A stretch of DNA of 64,000 nucleotides from CAWAQA01 sp963784065 (lineage in GTDB: Bacteria > Acidobacteriota > Vicinamibacteria > Vicinamibacterales > UBA2999): the NCBI GenBank assembly GCA_963784065.1, contig CAWAQA010000003.1, positions 558,001-622,000 on the forward strand. The letters run 5' to 3'. The first letter of the stretch is position 1; each line of letters starts with the position of its first letter. The translations under genes and the position numbers were made by a program. The notes under the pieces were generated by a model. The model saw only the letters and a list, made by a program, of their open reading frames with translations, was not told the origin of the DNA and ran no database searches. This document shows, one piece after another, positions 47,785-57,203 of this stretch.

Positions 47785-49081
47785 TCAGGGCCTCGGCGTA
47801 ACCGGACGCAGTGGACTGGCCATGACCGGACGGAACGGCGCCGGCACCGGCACCGCCGCGGCAACCGCCGCCGTGGGCACGAGCAGACGCGTGGTCGCCT
47901 CGGTCAGCCCCGCCACCAGATACCAGTCGTACTGGACAATCCGTAGCTGGCAAAACTGAACAGCAGGTTCATCCCGACGAAGACCTGCAGCGCCGGAACA
48001 AGACGGGTCAGGATGGCCAGCGGCGCCTGCGAGCGCCGCAGCGCGGCCGCGGCGCGGCGCAGGCCGATGAGCACCGAGCCGATGAACGTCATGTAGAGCG
48101 CCAGCCCGAGGAACCCGAGCTCCTGCGCCACCTCGAGGTACAGGTTGTGCGCCGGGAGCACGGTGTTGCCGTAGTTGAAGTTGGCCTCCGAGGAGGTTCC
48201 CAGCCCGTATCCGAACAGCGGCCGCCGCAGCGCGACCTGCAGGTTCATCTGCATGCCGGCCATGCGATCCTCGGCGGTCGAGGCATTCTTCGTGTCGCTG
48301 CTGTAAATCGACGCGTACCGGTCGGTCGAGGTCGGCCGACAAGTAGGGAAGGGCCGCAATCACCAGCGCGGCCACCGTCGCCAGCAGCACGATCTTGTGG
48401 CGGCTCTTCAGCCAGACGAGCCCGACGATGCCGGCGAGGCCGATCATGCCGGAGCGCGATGCGGTCAGCACCAGCGCGTACAGCAGCATCGGCAGCACGG
48501 CGAGGTACATGAGCCGTCCCTTGACCGTCCCGGCGGTCAGGTAATGCAGCAGGGGGACGACGGTCAGCACGATGGACGCCAGCCCGTTCGGGTTGACGGT
48601 GTCGGACGGCGCGCCGGACAGACGATTGATGAACTCGTAGCCCATGCTCGCCTTCGAGCCCCAGTAGCCGTCGGTGACGTGCATGTAGAGCGGCTCGAGC
48701 ACGCGGAACGTCTGACACGCGAGGAACACCAGCAGCAGGACGCGGAGCCTCTTCTCCGTGTTCACCAGCGTCGCCGTGAAATAGAAAAAGACGAAGGCCT
48801 TGAAGAAGTTCGGGAACCCTGTCTTGACGACGCTGCCCGGCCACTCCACGAACGGAATCGTGACGGCGGCGTAGATGACGAGCGCCCACAGCAGGGTGCC
48901 GGTGCGGCGGTCGGTCGTCACCTCCGGACCGTCGTCGGTGCTGCACGACGATGAGCCCGAGGATGAGGCAGACGAGCAGCAGGTCGCCGCGTACGGCGGC
49001 GAGGAACTCGTAGCGCGTCGGCATGTGCAGGAACCAGCTGCACGTGAAGACCAGGTAGAGCGAGAAGGCGAATGCGCGCAC
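47785..49081 (-). CDS. O-antigen ligase/polymerase, Wzy_C family (three frameshifts)
   Basis: This is a multi-spanning membrane protein with about ten hydrophobic helices. The family periplasmic-loop signature near its C-terminal half reads RPLFGYGLGTSSEANF ... VLPAHNLYLEVAQELG. Shifts lie near 48945 and 48330 (one surplus base each) and 47944 (one missing). The repaired length is about 432 residues. The start is GTG at 49081, one base after the upstream stop (TGACGTG). It probably polymerises the repeat unit or ligates the finished glycan. Confidence 0.8.
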
Positions 49082-49082
49082 G

Positions 49083-50246
49083 TCAGTCCCCGGCCAGCTC
49101 TCGATAGAGATCGACGTATTCGCCGACCATCCTCGAAGCGAGAAACCGGCGGTGCAGCGTCTCGTGGCCGCGCCGCGCCAGGGCGATGCGCAGCTCGCGG
49201 CAGTGATAGACCCGTTCGATCGCCTCCGCCAGCGCGGCGGGGTCGCCCGGCGCCACCAGCAGGCCGCATTCGTCGGCCTCCATGGCTTCGCGGATGCCAC
49301 CCACCCGCGACGCCACGACCGGCACCTTCAGCGCCATCGCCTCGAGCAGCACGTAAGGCAGCCCTTCGTGCAGCGAGGGCATCACGAGGAGATCCAGCGC
49401 CGCCATCCGCTCGTGGACCGCCGGCTCGAACCCTTCGAACGTCACGCGCTTGTCGAGGCCCAGTTCGTGACACACACGCCGGCACGTCTCTTCGAGCGGG
49501 CCGTCGCCGAAGACGTGAAGGCGGACATCGCGCAGGTGGCGCAACCGCGAGAGAGCCTCGAGCAGGTGCAGGTGCCCCTTCACGGCGTCGATCCGGCCGA
49601 CGATGCCGATGGCGAAGGCGCCGCGGCGCCGCCGGCGCGCGGGCGGAGCCGGCGGCACGTCGATGCCGTTGTAGATGACCCGCTGCGCCACATTGGACGC
49701 TGCGACCCGGCGCCGGCCCTGCAGATCGCTCGAGACGAACACGGCCGCGTCGACGAAGTACCGCGAGGCGATACGGTCCAGCGTGACGTTTGCCGCCAGC
49801 CTGGAGTAAGCCGGCAGCCCCCGCCAGCCGGAAAATGGCTCCACCAACCCGTGCTCGGTCTTGACGATCTTGAGCGGAAGACCGTGGGCGGCGAGACTCC
49901 CGGCGACGGTCGCCTTGTAGCCGTGGACGTGCAGGACGCCGATGTCGTGCGTGCGGAGCAGGCGCCGCAGCTGCCCGACCGTCCGCGGGTCGTACTTGGC
50001 GTGCTGATCGAGCACCTCGACGCGGACGCGCGCCGCGCGCAGCTTTCGCGCCAGCAGCGCGTCGTGAAAGAGGATGACCAGCGGGTCGATCCCCGCCGAT
50101 CGCAGCGCCGGGGCCAGCGTGAGCACGAACCGCTCGACCCCGCCCCAGATCTCCCCGGCCGTGCACAGGGCCAGACGGATCGCGGGCGCAGGTGAGGCGC
50201 CGGCAACCAACACCGGGTCCGGGCGATACACGTGGGCCGTTTGCAT
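49083..50246 (-). CDS. GT4 glycosyltransferase
   Basis: This is an intact GT-B enzyme of about 387 residues. It has TAGEIWGGVERFV at the N-terminus, VLHVHGYKATVAG in the middle and the donor-binding FEGFEPAVHERMAALDLLVMPSLHEGLPYVLLEAMA with the E-x7-E motif. The ATG at 50246 is chosen over an upstream TTG at 50264, although no ribosome site is clear for either. It heads the seven-gene operon that runs to 40602. Confidence 0.85.
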   Translation of the reverse strand: MQTAHVYRPDPVLVAGASPAPAIRLALCTAGEIWGGVERFVLTLAPALRSAGIDPLVILFHDALLARKLRAARVRVEVLDQHAKYDPRTVGQLRRLLRTHDIGVLHVHGYKATVAGSLAAHGLPLKIVKTEHGLVEPFSGWRGLPAYSRLAANVTLDRIASRYFVDAAVFVSSDLQGRRRVAASNVAQRVIYNGIDVPPAPPARRRRRGAFAIGIVGRIDAVKGHLHLLEALSRLRHLRDVRLHVFGDGPLEETCRRVCHELGLDKRVTFEGFEPAVHERMAALDLLVMPSLHEGLPYVLLEAMALKVPVVASRVGGIREAMEADECGLLVAPGDPAALAEAIERVYHCRELRIALARRGHETLHRRFLASRMVGEYVDLYRELAGD

Positions 50247-50259
50247 CGTGGGAAGGGGT

Positions 50260-50275
50260 AGCAAACCGCCTTCCG
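50260..50275 (-). promoter_or_regulatory. Weak sigma-54 promoter candidate before the seven-gene operon
   Basis: On the minus strand CGGAAGGCGGTTTGCT has GG and GC 10 bases apart and a good TTGCT (-12), but a poor -24 (CGGAA). Transcription would begin only a few bases before the ATG at 50246, so either translation starts further in or this is a chance match. Confidence 0.3.
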
Positions 50276-50507
50276 CTGCGGGGGCGTCGATCAGCCTGTA
50301 AATGCGTGGGAATTCGAGAAGAACGATTTACGAAGTCGGGGGATCCGCCACATGGCAGACCGAAGTCTCCCGGGGAGAAGACTTCGCGGGGAGGAGGTGC
50401 GATCGTGGGATGGTCAGGTGCCCGATCACAAACCACAGAGTCTCAGAGACACAGAGGGGAAAGCCTGACCTCTGAGCCGCTGTGTCTCTGTGGTTCGTCT
50501 CGAATGG
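50276..50507. other. Repeat-filled gap before the glycan operon
   Basis: No gene is supported. CGAAGTCT (50361-50368) and AGACTTCG (50379-50386) form an 8-bp stem around a CCCGGGG-containing loop, a possible operator. Two CACAGAG elements follow in opposite orientation (annotated separately). Confidence 0.45.
50431..50497. repeat. Inverted pair of CCACAGAG elements
   Basis: AACCACAGAGTCTCAGAGAC (50431-50450) followed by ACAGAGG, and the reverse GTGTCTCTGTGGTT (50482-50495), face each other across about 25 bases and could form a long hairpin. They are copies of the element at 9666 and 63391. They sit just downstream of the second LamG gene. Confidence 0.65.
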
Positions 50508-52842
50508 CTAGGGAACAATCCTGAGGTTCGACGGCGCGGCGGGTGCCTCCTCGCCGGAGCCGCCGATCGGCGTCGTCATGTCGCTGCGGATTTCGGCTGC
50601 GCCGAGCGCGCGGTTGTAGACCCGTACCTCGTCGATCAGCCCGTGGAAGAACTCGCCCCAGACGGCATTTCCGCCAATGCGGAACGGCAGGGTGGACGCG
50701 ACGATCGAACCGGACACGGGGGCGGTCCCGACCGCGATCCCGTTGACGTAGACACGCACGGTCGCGCCATCATATGTGGCTGCAAGGTGCGTCCAGGCGT
50801 TCAACGGGAGCGCGGCCGAGCCACCCGTGCCGTCGCTGTTGCTCCTGCCTGCGATGCGCACGTACGCCGCCGGCTTCGGGGCATTGTCATGCCCATACAA
50901 CACGTACGCCAACCCTCCGGCGTTTTCCTTCATGATGACCGTCCGCCATCCGCTGAGTGTCGTGGGATTGACCCACGCCTCGATCGTCATGCCGGTGGTC
51001 AGATCGAGCGAACGCGGAATCCGCGACGCTGACCCAGTCGTCCACGCCGTCGAAGCTGATGGCGCCGCCGTATTTCCCCTGCAGCGACCGTTTCGCGCCG
51101 CCGGCCACTGTGCCGGGATTGTTCCGCCCGGAGGCGTCATGCGCGCCCGTGCCCGAGGCTTCGTTGAAACCGTAGGCCGCCACGAGACCGGCGGTGGTCG
51201 TGGGCGTGTTCGACACCGTGACCGTCACCGCCGGCGACTGCTTCGTGTTGCCCGCCGCGTCGCGCGCGACAGCCGTCAGCGTATGCGAGCCGTTGCTGGC
51301 CAGCGTGCTGTCCCACGAGACCGCGTACGGGGCCGTGGTGTCTTCGCCCGCGATGTTCCCCCCGTCCATCTTGAACTGCACGCCGGCGACGCTGGTGTTG
51401 TCCGACGCCGACGCGGTGACCTGCACCTGGCCGGAGGCGGTGGACCCGGCAGCGGGCGCCGTCATCGTGACGCTGGGCGCGATCGTGTCGGCGGCCGCCA
51501 CGGTCGTGAACGACCACGCCGCGTCCGCGGCGAGGGCGTTGCCGGCGGCGTCCTTGACCCCGGCGGAGCCGCCTTTGACGCGGCCGGTATAGCTGGCCGC
51601 CGTCGCCAGCTGGGCGGTCGGCGTGAGCGTCGCCACGCGTGTGGCGGCGTTGTAGGCGACGCCTGCCGGAACGAGGCACGTTCGCCGCATCCCTCAGCTC
51701 GAACGTGCTGGTGCTGACCGTCGATGCCGTCATCGCCTCGCTGAACGTCGCGGTGACGGTCGTCGTCCGTGCCACGCCCGTGGCCCCGTTTGCCGGGCTG
51801 GACGAGGTCAGCGTCGGCGGCGCGGTATCCGGGCCCGACTGCAACGGATAACCGTTGCTGTTCACGCGACCCGCGCTGTCGGTCACGTAGAGGTACAGAC
51901 CGGAAAACCCGTTGAAGGTGCCTTCGTTCAGCGTAATCGTGATCGACGAGGCCGACCACGCCGTCGGCAGCTGGATTTCCCGGTGTCGTGAGGCTGTATA
52001 GGTGGAGGCGTCGCCGATCTCGACCCGCGCCTGCGTGGTGTCGAAATAGACGTCGTCCCAGTAGGTGTAGGTGTCTCCGTAGGCGGCGCAGTTGGCGTCG
52101 GCGTCGTGGCCCAGGTACTCGCCGAGGTACGCGCTCTCCCATCGGGTCGTGCTGCTCGGTACGCGTGGCTACGGCCTTGTCGACGTGCAGCACGCCGTCC
52201 ACCCACATCCGCATGATGCCGTCCTTGGAGCCGGGCGACGACTCCTGCAGGTACCACTGGATATGGCTCCACCGCTTCGAGTAGTTCGCCGGCCCGAGCG
52301 CTGGCCAGTGGCCATCGGAGGCACTCACCGTCGAGGTGAGGTAGCTGGCGCCGTCGCAGAACATCACATAGGCGAGGTGCGGTTCGGCGCCGCCGCCCGA
52401 CATCAGGCGCAGCGGCTTGTGGTTGCGCGAGTACGGGGGGCCGGAATCGAGCCAGTGACCACGCATCGATGTAGACGCGCGGCAGGTGCATGCCGTCCAC
52501 GCCGAAGGCCGAGTTCCAGGCGCCGCTGACGAAATTGGCCCGGGCGCTCATGTTGGACTTGGCCCGCTTGACGGTCGAGGAGTAAGTCGGCCGCGTGCCG
52601 AAATAATCCCAGTTCGTCAGGCCCGAGCCGTTGGCGCCGGCCTCGAAGTTGTCCCACTTGAGCGGAGTCGCGGTCGTCTTGGCGCCGAAGCCGGAACCGG
52701 ACAGCTGCACCGTGCCGCCATCGGCCACGGTACCGGACAGGCTGCTGACGACGGGCCCCGACGTCTGGGCGTCCGGATGCCCGGTCCAGAACACCGCGGC
52801 GGCGGTGACCACCGCGATACCGGTTATGAATCTTCTCGCCAT
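50508..52842 (-). CDS. Secreted LamG protein, paralogue 2 (several frameshifts)
   Basis: This exported protein of about 775 residues parallels the N-terminal two thirds of the protein at 36628. It has a signal peptide (RRFITGIAVVTAAAVFWTG), SGTVADGGTVQLSGSGFGAK, a jelly-roll module (PPYSRNHKP ... SKRWSHIQWYLQ), a Big_5 Ig domain, a further Ig-like domain and one LamG domain (LVAAYGFNEASG ... DEVRVYNRAL). At least five indels interrupt it. It lacks the PA14 part. A GGAGGACAGG ribosome site and a strong sigma-54 promoter match precede it. It has no cell-wall sorting signal. Confidence 0.75.
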
Positions 52843-52864
52843 ACGATCCTGTCCTCCGTCTCAG

Positions 52865-52880
52865 AGCAACCGACGCGCCA
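52865..52880 (-). promoter_or_regulatory. Sigma-54 promoter of LamG paralogue 2
   Basis: On the minus strand TGGCGCGTCGGTTGCT matches the -24/-12 consensus at nearly every conserved position (TGGC, G at 7, TTGCT) with the GG-N10-GC spacing. The start codon at 52842 would be about 13 bases beyond the expected transcription start, leaving room for GGAGG. Confidence 0.68.
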
Positions 52881-53024
52881 CGGCGCAGTGCGGCGAATAA
52901 GGCGTGTTCGGGTACCGATGTCTTCCGCGGAGGCGACTTCGTTCAGCCGCGCGGCGGTCTTCCATGCCGCCACCCGACGATTCAGGGCCGTCCGGTTCGG
53001 CACCCGGTTTGAAGGGTCTGCCGG

Positions 53025-53967
53025 GTGCTTCCCCGCCCAGCGGTTTCCATCGTCGTTCTGACCTTCAATCGCGCGGACATGCTCGCCCGCCTGCTGCAGG
53101 CCCTCCATAGCCTGCAGGGGCCGGACATCGAGCTGATCGTGGTGGACAACCACTCGGAGGACGGAACGCCCGGCGTGGTCGCGGCCAGCGCGCCCGGCTG
53201 CACGTATCTGCGCACGGCGGCAAACATCGGCGTCGGCGCGCGGAACCTCGGCCTGCGGCGAGCGGCAGGAGAGGTAGTCATCTGCCTCGACGACGACGTA
53301 TTCGGAATCGACGAGCACGCGATCGCGGCCGTACGGCGCGCCTTCGAGGCCGACGCCCGCCTCGGCGCGATCAACTTCAGGATCCTCGACCCGTACACCC
53401 AGCGCGTCTGCAACTGGGTGCACCACTGCACCGTCGAGGAGTACGCCGATCGAACCTTCGACACCTACGAGATCACCGAGGGCGCCGTCGCCTTTCGCAA
53501 GGCGGCCGTTGAGGCTGCCGGGTACTACCCTGACTATTTCTTCCTGAGCCACGAGGGTCCGGACCTGGCGTTCCGGATGATGGGCGCCGGATACCGCGTC
53601 GAGTTCCGCGGCACGATCGTCGTCGAGCACTGGCACGCCAGCGCCGGCCGCAAACCGGGCATGTGCCACTACTACGACACGAGAAACCAGTACCTGGCTG
53701 GCGGCGAGGAACTTTCCTGCCGGCTACGCGCTCCGCTACCTGGCGCGCGGGCAGGCCTCCACGTTCGTGTATGCGCTGCGCGACGGATTTCTCCGGCACT
53801 GGCTGCGCGCCGTCAAGGACGGTGTGACCGGCGCCCGCCGGGCCTGGCGCGACCGCCGTGTCCTCTCGCCCGCGACGCTGGCCCTCATTCACGACATCGA
53901 CGCCCGGCGTGCGTCCTTCCTGTATATGGCGCGGGCGCGGCTCTTTCAGAAGGACATGCGGCTGTAA
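53025..53967 (+). CDS. GT2 glycosyltransferase (frameshifted)
   Basis: This family-2 glycosyltransferase resembles rhamnosyltransferases. It has VSIVVLTFNRADML at the N-terminus, VVDNHSEDGT, then the metal-binding CLDDDVFG and FFLSHEGPDLAFR. The start is GTG at 53025 with GAAGGG eight bases upstream. One surplus base near 53705 breaks the frame, and the repaired C-terminus ends ARLFQKDMRL. It stands alone, divergent from LamG paralogue 2 and convergent with paralogue 3. Confidence 0.82.
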
Positions 53968-54033
53968 GCCGGCGGTCGGCAGCGGGCAGCCGGCAGCCGG
54001 CAGGCCGCTGTGGCTTCCGCCTTCAGGCGGAAG
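53965..54033. repeat. CGGCAGC array plus CTTCCGCC-TTCA-GGCGGAAG hairpin
   Basis: GCAGCCGGCAGCCGGCAGG strings are followed by an 8-bp hairpin with a TTCA loop (54014-54033). The hairpin flank CGCTGTGG is shared with the copy at 25279. It lies in the convergent gap before LamG paralogue 3. Confidence 0.6.
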
Positions 54034-54056
54034 ATCCTCCGGCGGCGGCGCGGCTT

Positions 54057-55655
54057 TCACGGCCGCACCGCCTCGTTCATGTCGGCCTGCACCTCTGCCG
54101 GTGTCAGCGCGCGGTTGTAGATGCGCACTTCGTCGATCAGCCCTTCGAAGTGGTCACCCCAGGCCAGGCTGCCGCCTATCGAGAGCGCGCCGGCCGACTT
54201 GACGAGGCTGCCCGTCATCACCTCGCTGCCGACGGGCACGCCGTTGACGAACATGCGCAGCGTGGTACCGTCGTAGGTCGCCGCCAGGTGCGTCCATGCG
54301 TTCACTTGCAGCGGCGCCGCCCCGCTGCTTCCACGACTGGCGCCCTCGCCCGCGACCTGGGCATGGGCGGCGGGCTTCGGCACGTTGTCGTTGGCATAGA
54401 TGCCATACGCGAGGCCGTCCGCGGTTTCCTTCACGAGGACGGTGCGCCATCCGGTCAGCGTCGTCGGCTTCACCCAGGCTTCGACGGTGAAGCGGTTCGT
54501 CAAATCCAGCGCGTTGCTGTCGGCGACCGCGACGCGGTCGTCAACGCCGTCGAACCGGAGGGCCTTGCCGAAGCGGCCCTGCGCCGCCCACTCAGCACCG
54601 CCGATCGTGCCGGTGTGTCCCCTGCCTGACGCGTCCGAAGCGGCGGTGCCGCTGCCCTCGTCGAAACCGTAGGCCGCCACGAGGCCGCTCGTCACGGCCC
54701 GTCCCATGTCCGACTGGACCTCCGCCGCGCTGAGCGCGCGGCTGTAGACGCGGACCTCGTCGAGGGTGCCTTCGAAGTACTCGCCCCAGAGGCTGTTGCC
54801 GCCGATGCGAAGCGCGCCGGTCGTCGTCACCATCGATCCGGTCATGGATTGGCGGCGAACCTCCGAGCCATTGATGTAGAGGCGGAGCGTGGCGTTGTCG
54901 TAGGTCGCCGCCATGTGCGTCCATGTGTTGAGCGGGAGCTGCGCCGTGCCCAACGCCCCGTGACTCGAAGTCTGCCCGGACAACCGGGCGTAGGCCGCGG
55001 GCCGCGGGGCGTTGTCATGGGCGTACAGGGCGTATGCCAGCGCGCCGGCACCTTCCTTCAGCAGCACCGTGCGCCAGCCCGTCAGTCGCGCTGGCCTGAC
55101 CCACGCCTCGAGGGTCATGCCGCGGGTGAGATCCAGCGATGCCGCGTCGCGAACCGTGAGCCAGTCGTCGATGCCGTCGAACGTGAGGCCGCCGCCAAAG
55201 CGGCCGGCGGCGGTCCACCTGGCCCCTGTGAGCGTTGCGTGATTAGCGTTGGGCGATCCATCGGCGGCGACCGTGCCGCTCTGCGCCTCGAACCCGAAGG
55301 CGGCCACCGGTCCCGTGAGAACCACCGGGACCGTGCCGGAGACCTCCTGCGACCGTGGGCTGGCCGTGCCCTTGGTGTCGTAGGCCTGAACGGCAAAGTA
55401 ATATCTGGCCCCGTCGTTCAGATTTGCGACGCGATATGAGGTCTGGTTGCCGACGTCGATCGACGCCGTGTACGCGCCGGGCTGCGAGCCGTACCAGAGA
55501 ATGTAGCCCGCGAGGTCCGATTCCGAATTGGGATTCCACGCCAGGGTCAGCGATCCGGCATCGGCGCGCGAGGGCCCGATTGTCACGAGCGAACCGATAA
55601 ACACGGACGTGGCCCACGTCGCGCGCATGCGCGCTCTGCCACGAATACCGAACAT
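54057..55655 (-). CDS. Secreted protein with fibronectin-like and two LamG domains
   Basis: This intact protein is about 532 residues long. A signal peptide (ATWATSVFIGSLVTIGPSRADA) precedes a fibronectin type III-like domain (LTLAWNPNSESDLAGYILWYG ... YFAVQAYD). Two tandem LamG domains follow, each starting (V/L)AA(F/Y)GF and ending DEVR(V/I)Y(S/N)RAL. The ATG at 55655 has GGAGGACAG before it, the same leader as the other two LamG genes. It lacks the jelly-roll module of paralogues 1 and 2. A sigma-54 promoter match lies 104 bases upstream. It is probably a surface or matrix glycan-binding protein. Confidence 0.82.
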   Translation of the reverse strand: MFGIRGRARMRATWATSVFIGSLVTIGPSRADAGSLTLAWNPNSESDLAGYILWYGSQPGAYTASIDVGNQTSYRVANLNDGARYYFAVQAYDTKGTASPRSQEVSGTVPVVLTGPVAAFGFEAQSGTVAADGSPNANHATLTGARWTAAGRFGGGLTFDGIDDWLTVRDAASLDLTRGMTLEAWVRPARLTGWRTVLLKEGAGALAYALYAHDNAPRPAAYARLSGQTSSHGALGTAQLPLNTWTHMAATYDNATLRLYINGSEVRRQSMTGSMVTTTGALRIGGNSLWGEYFEGTLDEVRVYSRALSAAEVQSDMGRAVTSGLVAAYGFDEGSGTAASDASGRGHTGTIGGAEWAAQGRFGKALRFDGVDDRVAVADSNALDLTNRFTVEAWVKPTTLTGWRTVLVKETADGLAYGIYANDNVPKPAAHAQVAGEGASRGSSGAAPLQVNAWTHLAATYDGTTLRMFVNGVPVGSEVMTGSLVKSAGALSIGGSLAWGDHFEGLIDEVRIYNRALTPAEVQADMNEAVRP

Positions 55656-55758
55656 GCTGTCCTCCGCGCACACGTCCACCGGCGCAGTCGGGCGATTCGA
55701 CTATGTCTGACTACTGTCGGTGGGGTCGATAGAGCAACGATGCCGGCGAACGCCAAAG

Positions 55759-55774
55759 GGCAAGGGGCATGCCG
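55759..55774 (-). promoter_or_regulatory. Sigma-54 promoter candidate of LamG paralogue 3
   Basis: On the minus strand CGGCATGCCCCTTGCC has the GG-N10-GC spacing, GGCA at -24 and TTGC at -12. It shares GGCATGCC with the promoter at 60076-60091. The expected leader is about 90 bases. Confidence 0.55.
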
Positions 55775-56081
55775 GTGCCGGCGCCGCCCGTGCTGCGTGA
55801 CATCTGAGGTTCGTGCATCGGTGCTCACGCATCCGGCGCGGGCGCGATACGGCGGAGACGGCGGCGCGTACGCTGCGGACCGCTGCAGGCAGTGCCGGAC
55901 GCTTGCTGTCACAAGGAGTCATGACCGCGCGCGACACGTGTCAGCGTGTGCTTTCGTGGAACAGGCGCGGACGGTAGACAAAGGCGAGGGCAATTGCCCG
56001 ACGGTTGCGGGCGCCGGCAGGTGTGTACGATGCGACACACCCGCGCGCACGCCGCGGCGGTGTCACGATGCCGCTGTGGTA
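55775..56081. other. Gap upstream of LamG paralogue 3 with short palindromes
   Basis: No gene is supported in about 300 bases. Two perfect palindromes, GACACGTGTC (55933-55942) and GGGCAATTGCCC (55988-55999), and a GTGTGT...ACACAC hairpin (56021-56040) lie upstream of the sigma-54 promoter match. They could be regulator sites. Confidence 0.4.
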
Positions 56082-57203
56082 TTACGAATCCGTGGCAATG
56101 CGCTCGTAGAGCGTCATGTGCGCATCGGCCATGCTGCGGCTCGTGAAGCGGCGCGCGGCCGCGCTCGCGCGGCGGCCCATCCGCGCGCACAGCGCGTCCG
56201 AGTCGAGCAGCCGGCCCATGCGATCGGCCAGCGCGGCAGTGTCGAACGGCTTGACCAGGAACCCGGTCTCGCCGTCGGTGATCGCTTCCGGGTTGCCGCC
56301 GACGTCGGTGCACACCGTCGGCTTGCCGCACCCCATGTATTCGATCACCGCGTTGCTGAGGCCCTCGGACTCGGAGCACAGCACGCCGATGGTGAAGTGC
56401 TTCACGATCGGGATCGCGTCGGCCACGCCGCCGCAGAAGTGCACGGCCGACTCGAGACCGTGCGCGCGTACCGCATCGACGCAGGGCGCCGTGGCGCCGC
56501 TGCCGACGAGGACGAGGTGCGCTCGCGGGTGCTGCCGGCGGACGCGCGCGAACGCCTCGACCAGGTCCACGTGCCGTTTCCACGGATTGAAGTTCGCGAC
56601 CATGCCGATGATCGGATCCGAGGGCGCGATGCCGAACTGCTCGCGGAAGCCGTCAACCGGCGCGACATCGAACTTGCGCGGGTCGTGGCCGTTGTAGAGG
56701 ACCTCGATCCCGGCCATGGGATACCGCTCCCGCGCGTGCACGTTGCGCCGGACCGCATCGCTGTTGGCGATGACGCGGCTGACGAACCGGTTGCTGATTC
56801 GCAGCGCCTTGAGGATCGGCTCCGTGTACCAGAAGCCCATGTCGCGACGCGAGACGAGCACGCGCGCGCCCCCGATCCGGCAGAACAGCGGGCCCGCAAT
56901 CGCCGCGTCGTTCAGGAAGATGTGGACGAGTCCGTACCCCCGCGCCCGCACGCGCGCGCTGAGACCGAGCAGCTTGACGGCCGATCGCACGGTTGACAGG
57001 CTGCGGATGTCGAGCACGTCTACGGGACAGGGAAACGCCTGCACCTCCTCCACGTACGGCGTCGAACGGAACAGCGCGAGGTGCGGATCGAAGCGATCGC
57101 GGTCGAGATGCGTCAGCAGCTCGAGCAGCTGTCCCTCGGTTCCGCCGACGCGCTCGCCGCCGTGCATCGCGTCCATCATGTAGAGAATCTTCAGCCTGCT
57201 CAT
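56082..57203 (-). CDS. GT4 glycosyltransferase
   Basis: This is an intact 373-residue GT-B enzyme: LYMMDAMHGGERVGGTEGQLLEL at the N-terminus, VIANSDAVRRNV and EVLYNGHDPRKF in the middle, and CSESEGLSNAVIEYMGCGKPTVCTDVGGNPEAI with the E-x7-E motif in the donor domain. The ATG at 57203 overlaps the stop of the ATP-grasp/phosphatase gene (ATGA). It is the third and last gene of the leftward operon from 59950. Confidence 0.87.
   Translation of the reverse strand: MSRLKILYMMDAMHGGERVGGTEGQLLELLTHLDRDRFDPHLALFRSTPYVEEVQAFPCPVDVLDIRSLSTVRSAVKLLGLSARVRARGYGLVHIFLNDAAIAGPLFCRIGGARVLVSRRDMGFWYTEPILKALRISNRFVSRVIANSDAVRRNVHARERYPMAGIEVLYNGHDPRKFDVAPVDGFREQFGIAPSDPIIGMVANFNPWKRHVDLVEAFARVRRQHPRAHLVLVGSGATAPCVDAVRAHGLESAVHFCGGVADAIPIVKHFTIGVLCSESEGLSNAVIEYMGCGKPTVCTDVGGNPEAITDGETGFLVKPFDTAALADRMGRLLDSDALCARMGRRASAAARRFTSRSMADAHMTLYERIATDS

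Noticed and set aside
52998..53012. Sigma-54-like element before the GT2 at 53025
   Set aside because: CGGCACCCGGTTTGA lacks the invariant GC at -12 and would place the start of transcription at the start codon.
36628..55655. PEP-CTERM or LPXTG sorting signals on the LamG proteins
   Set aside because: The three C-termini (GTIRLR, NLRIVP, NEAVRP) have no hydrophobic tail or basic cluster.
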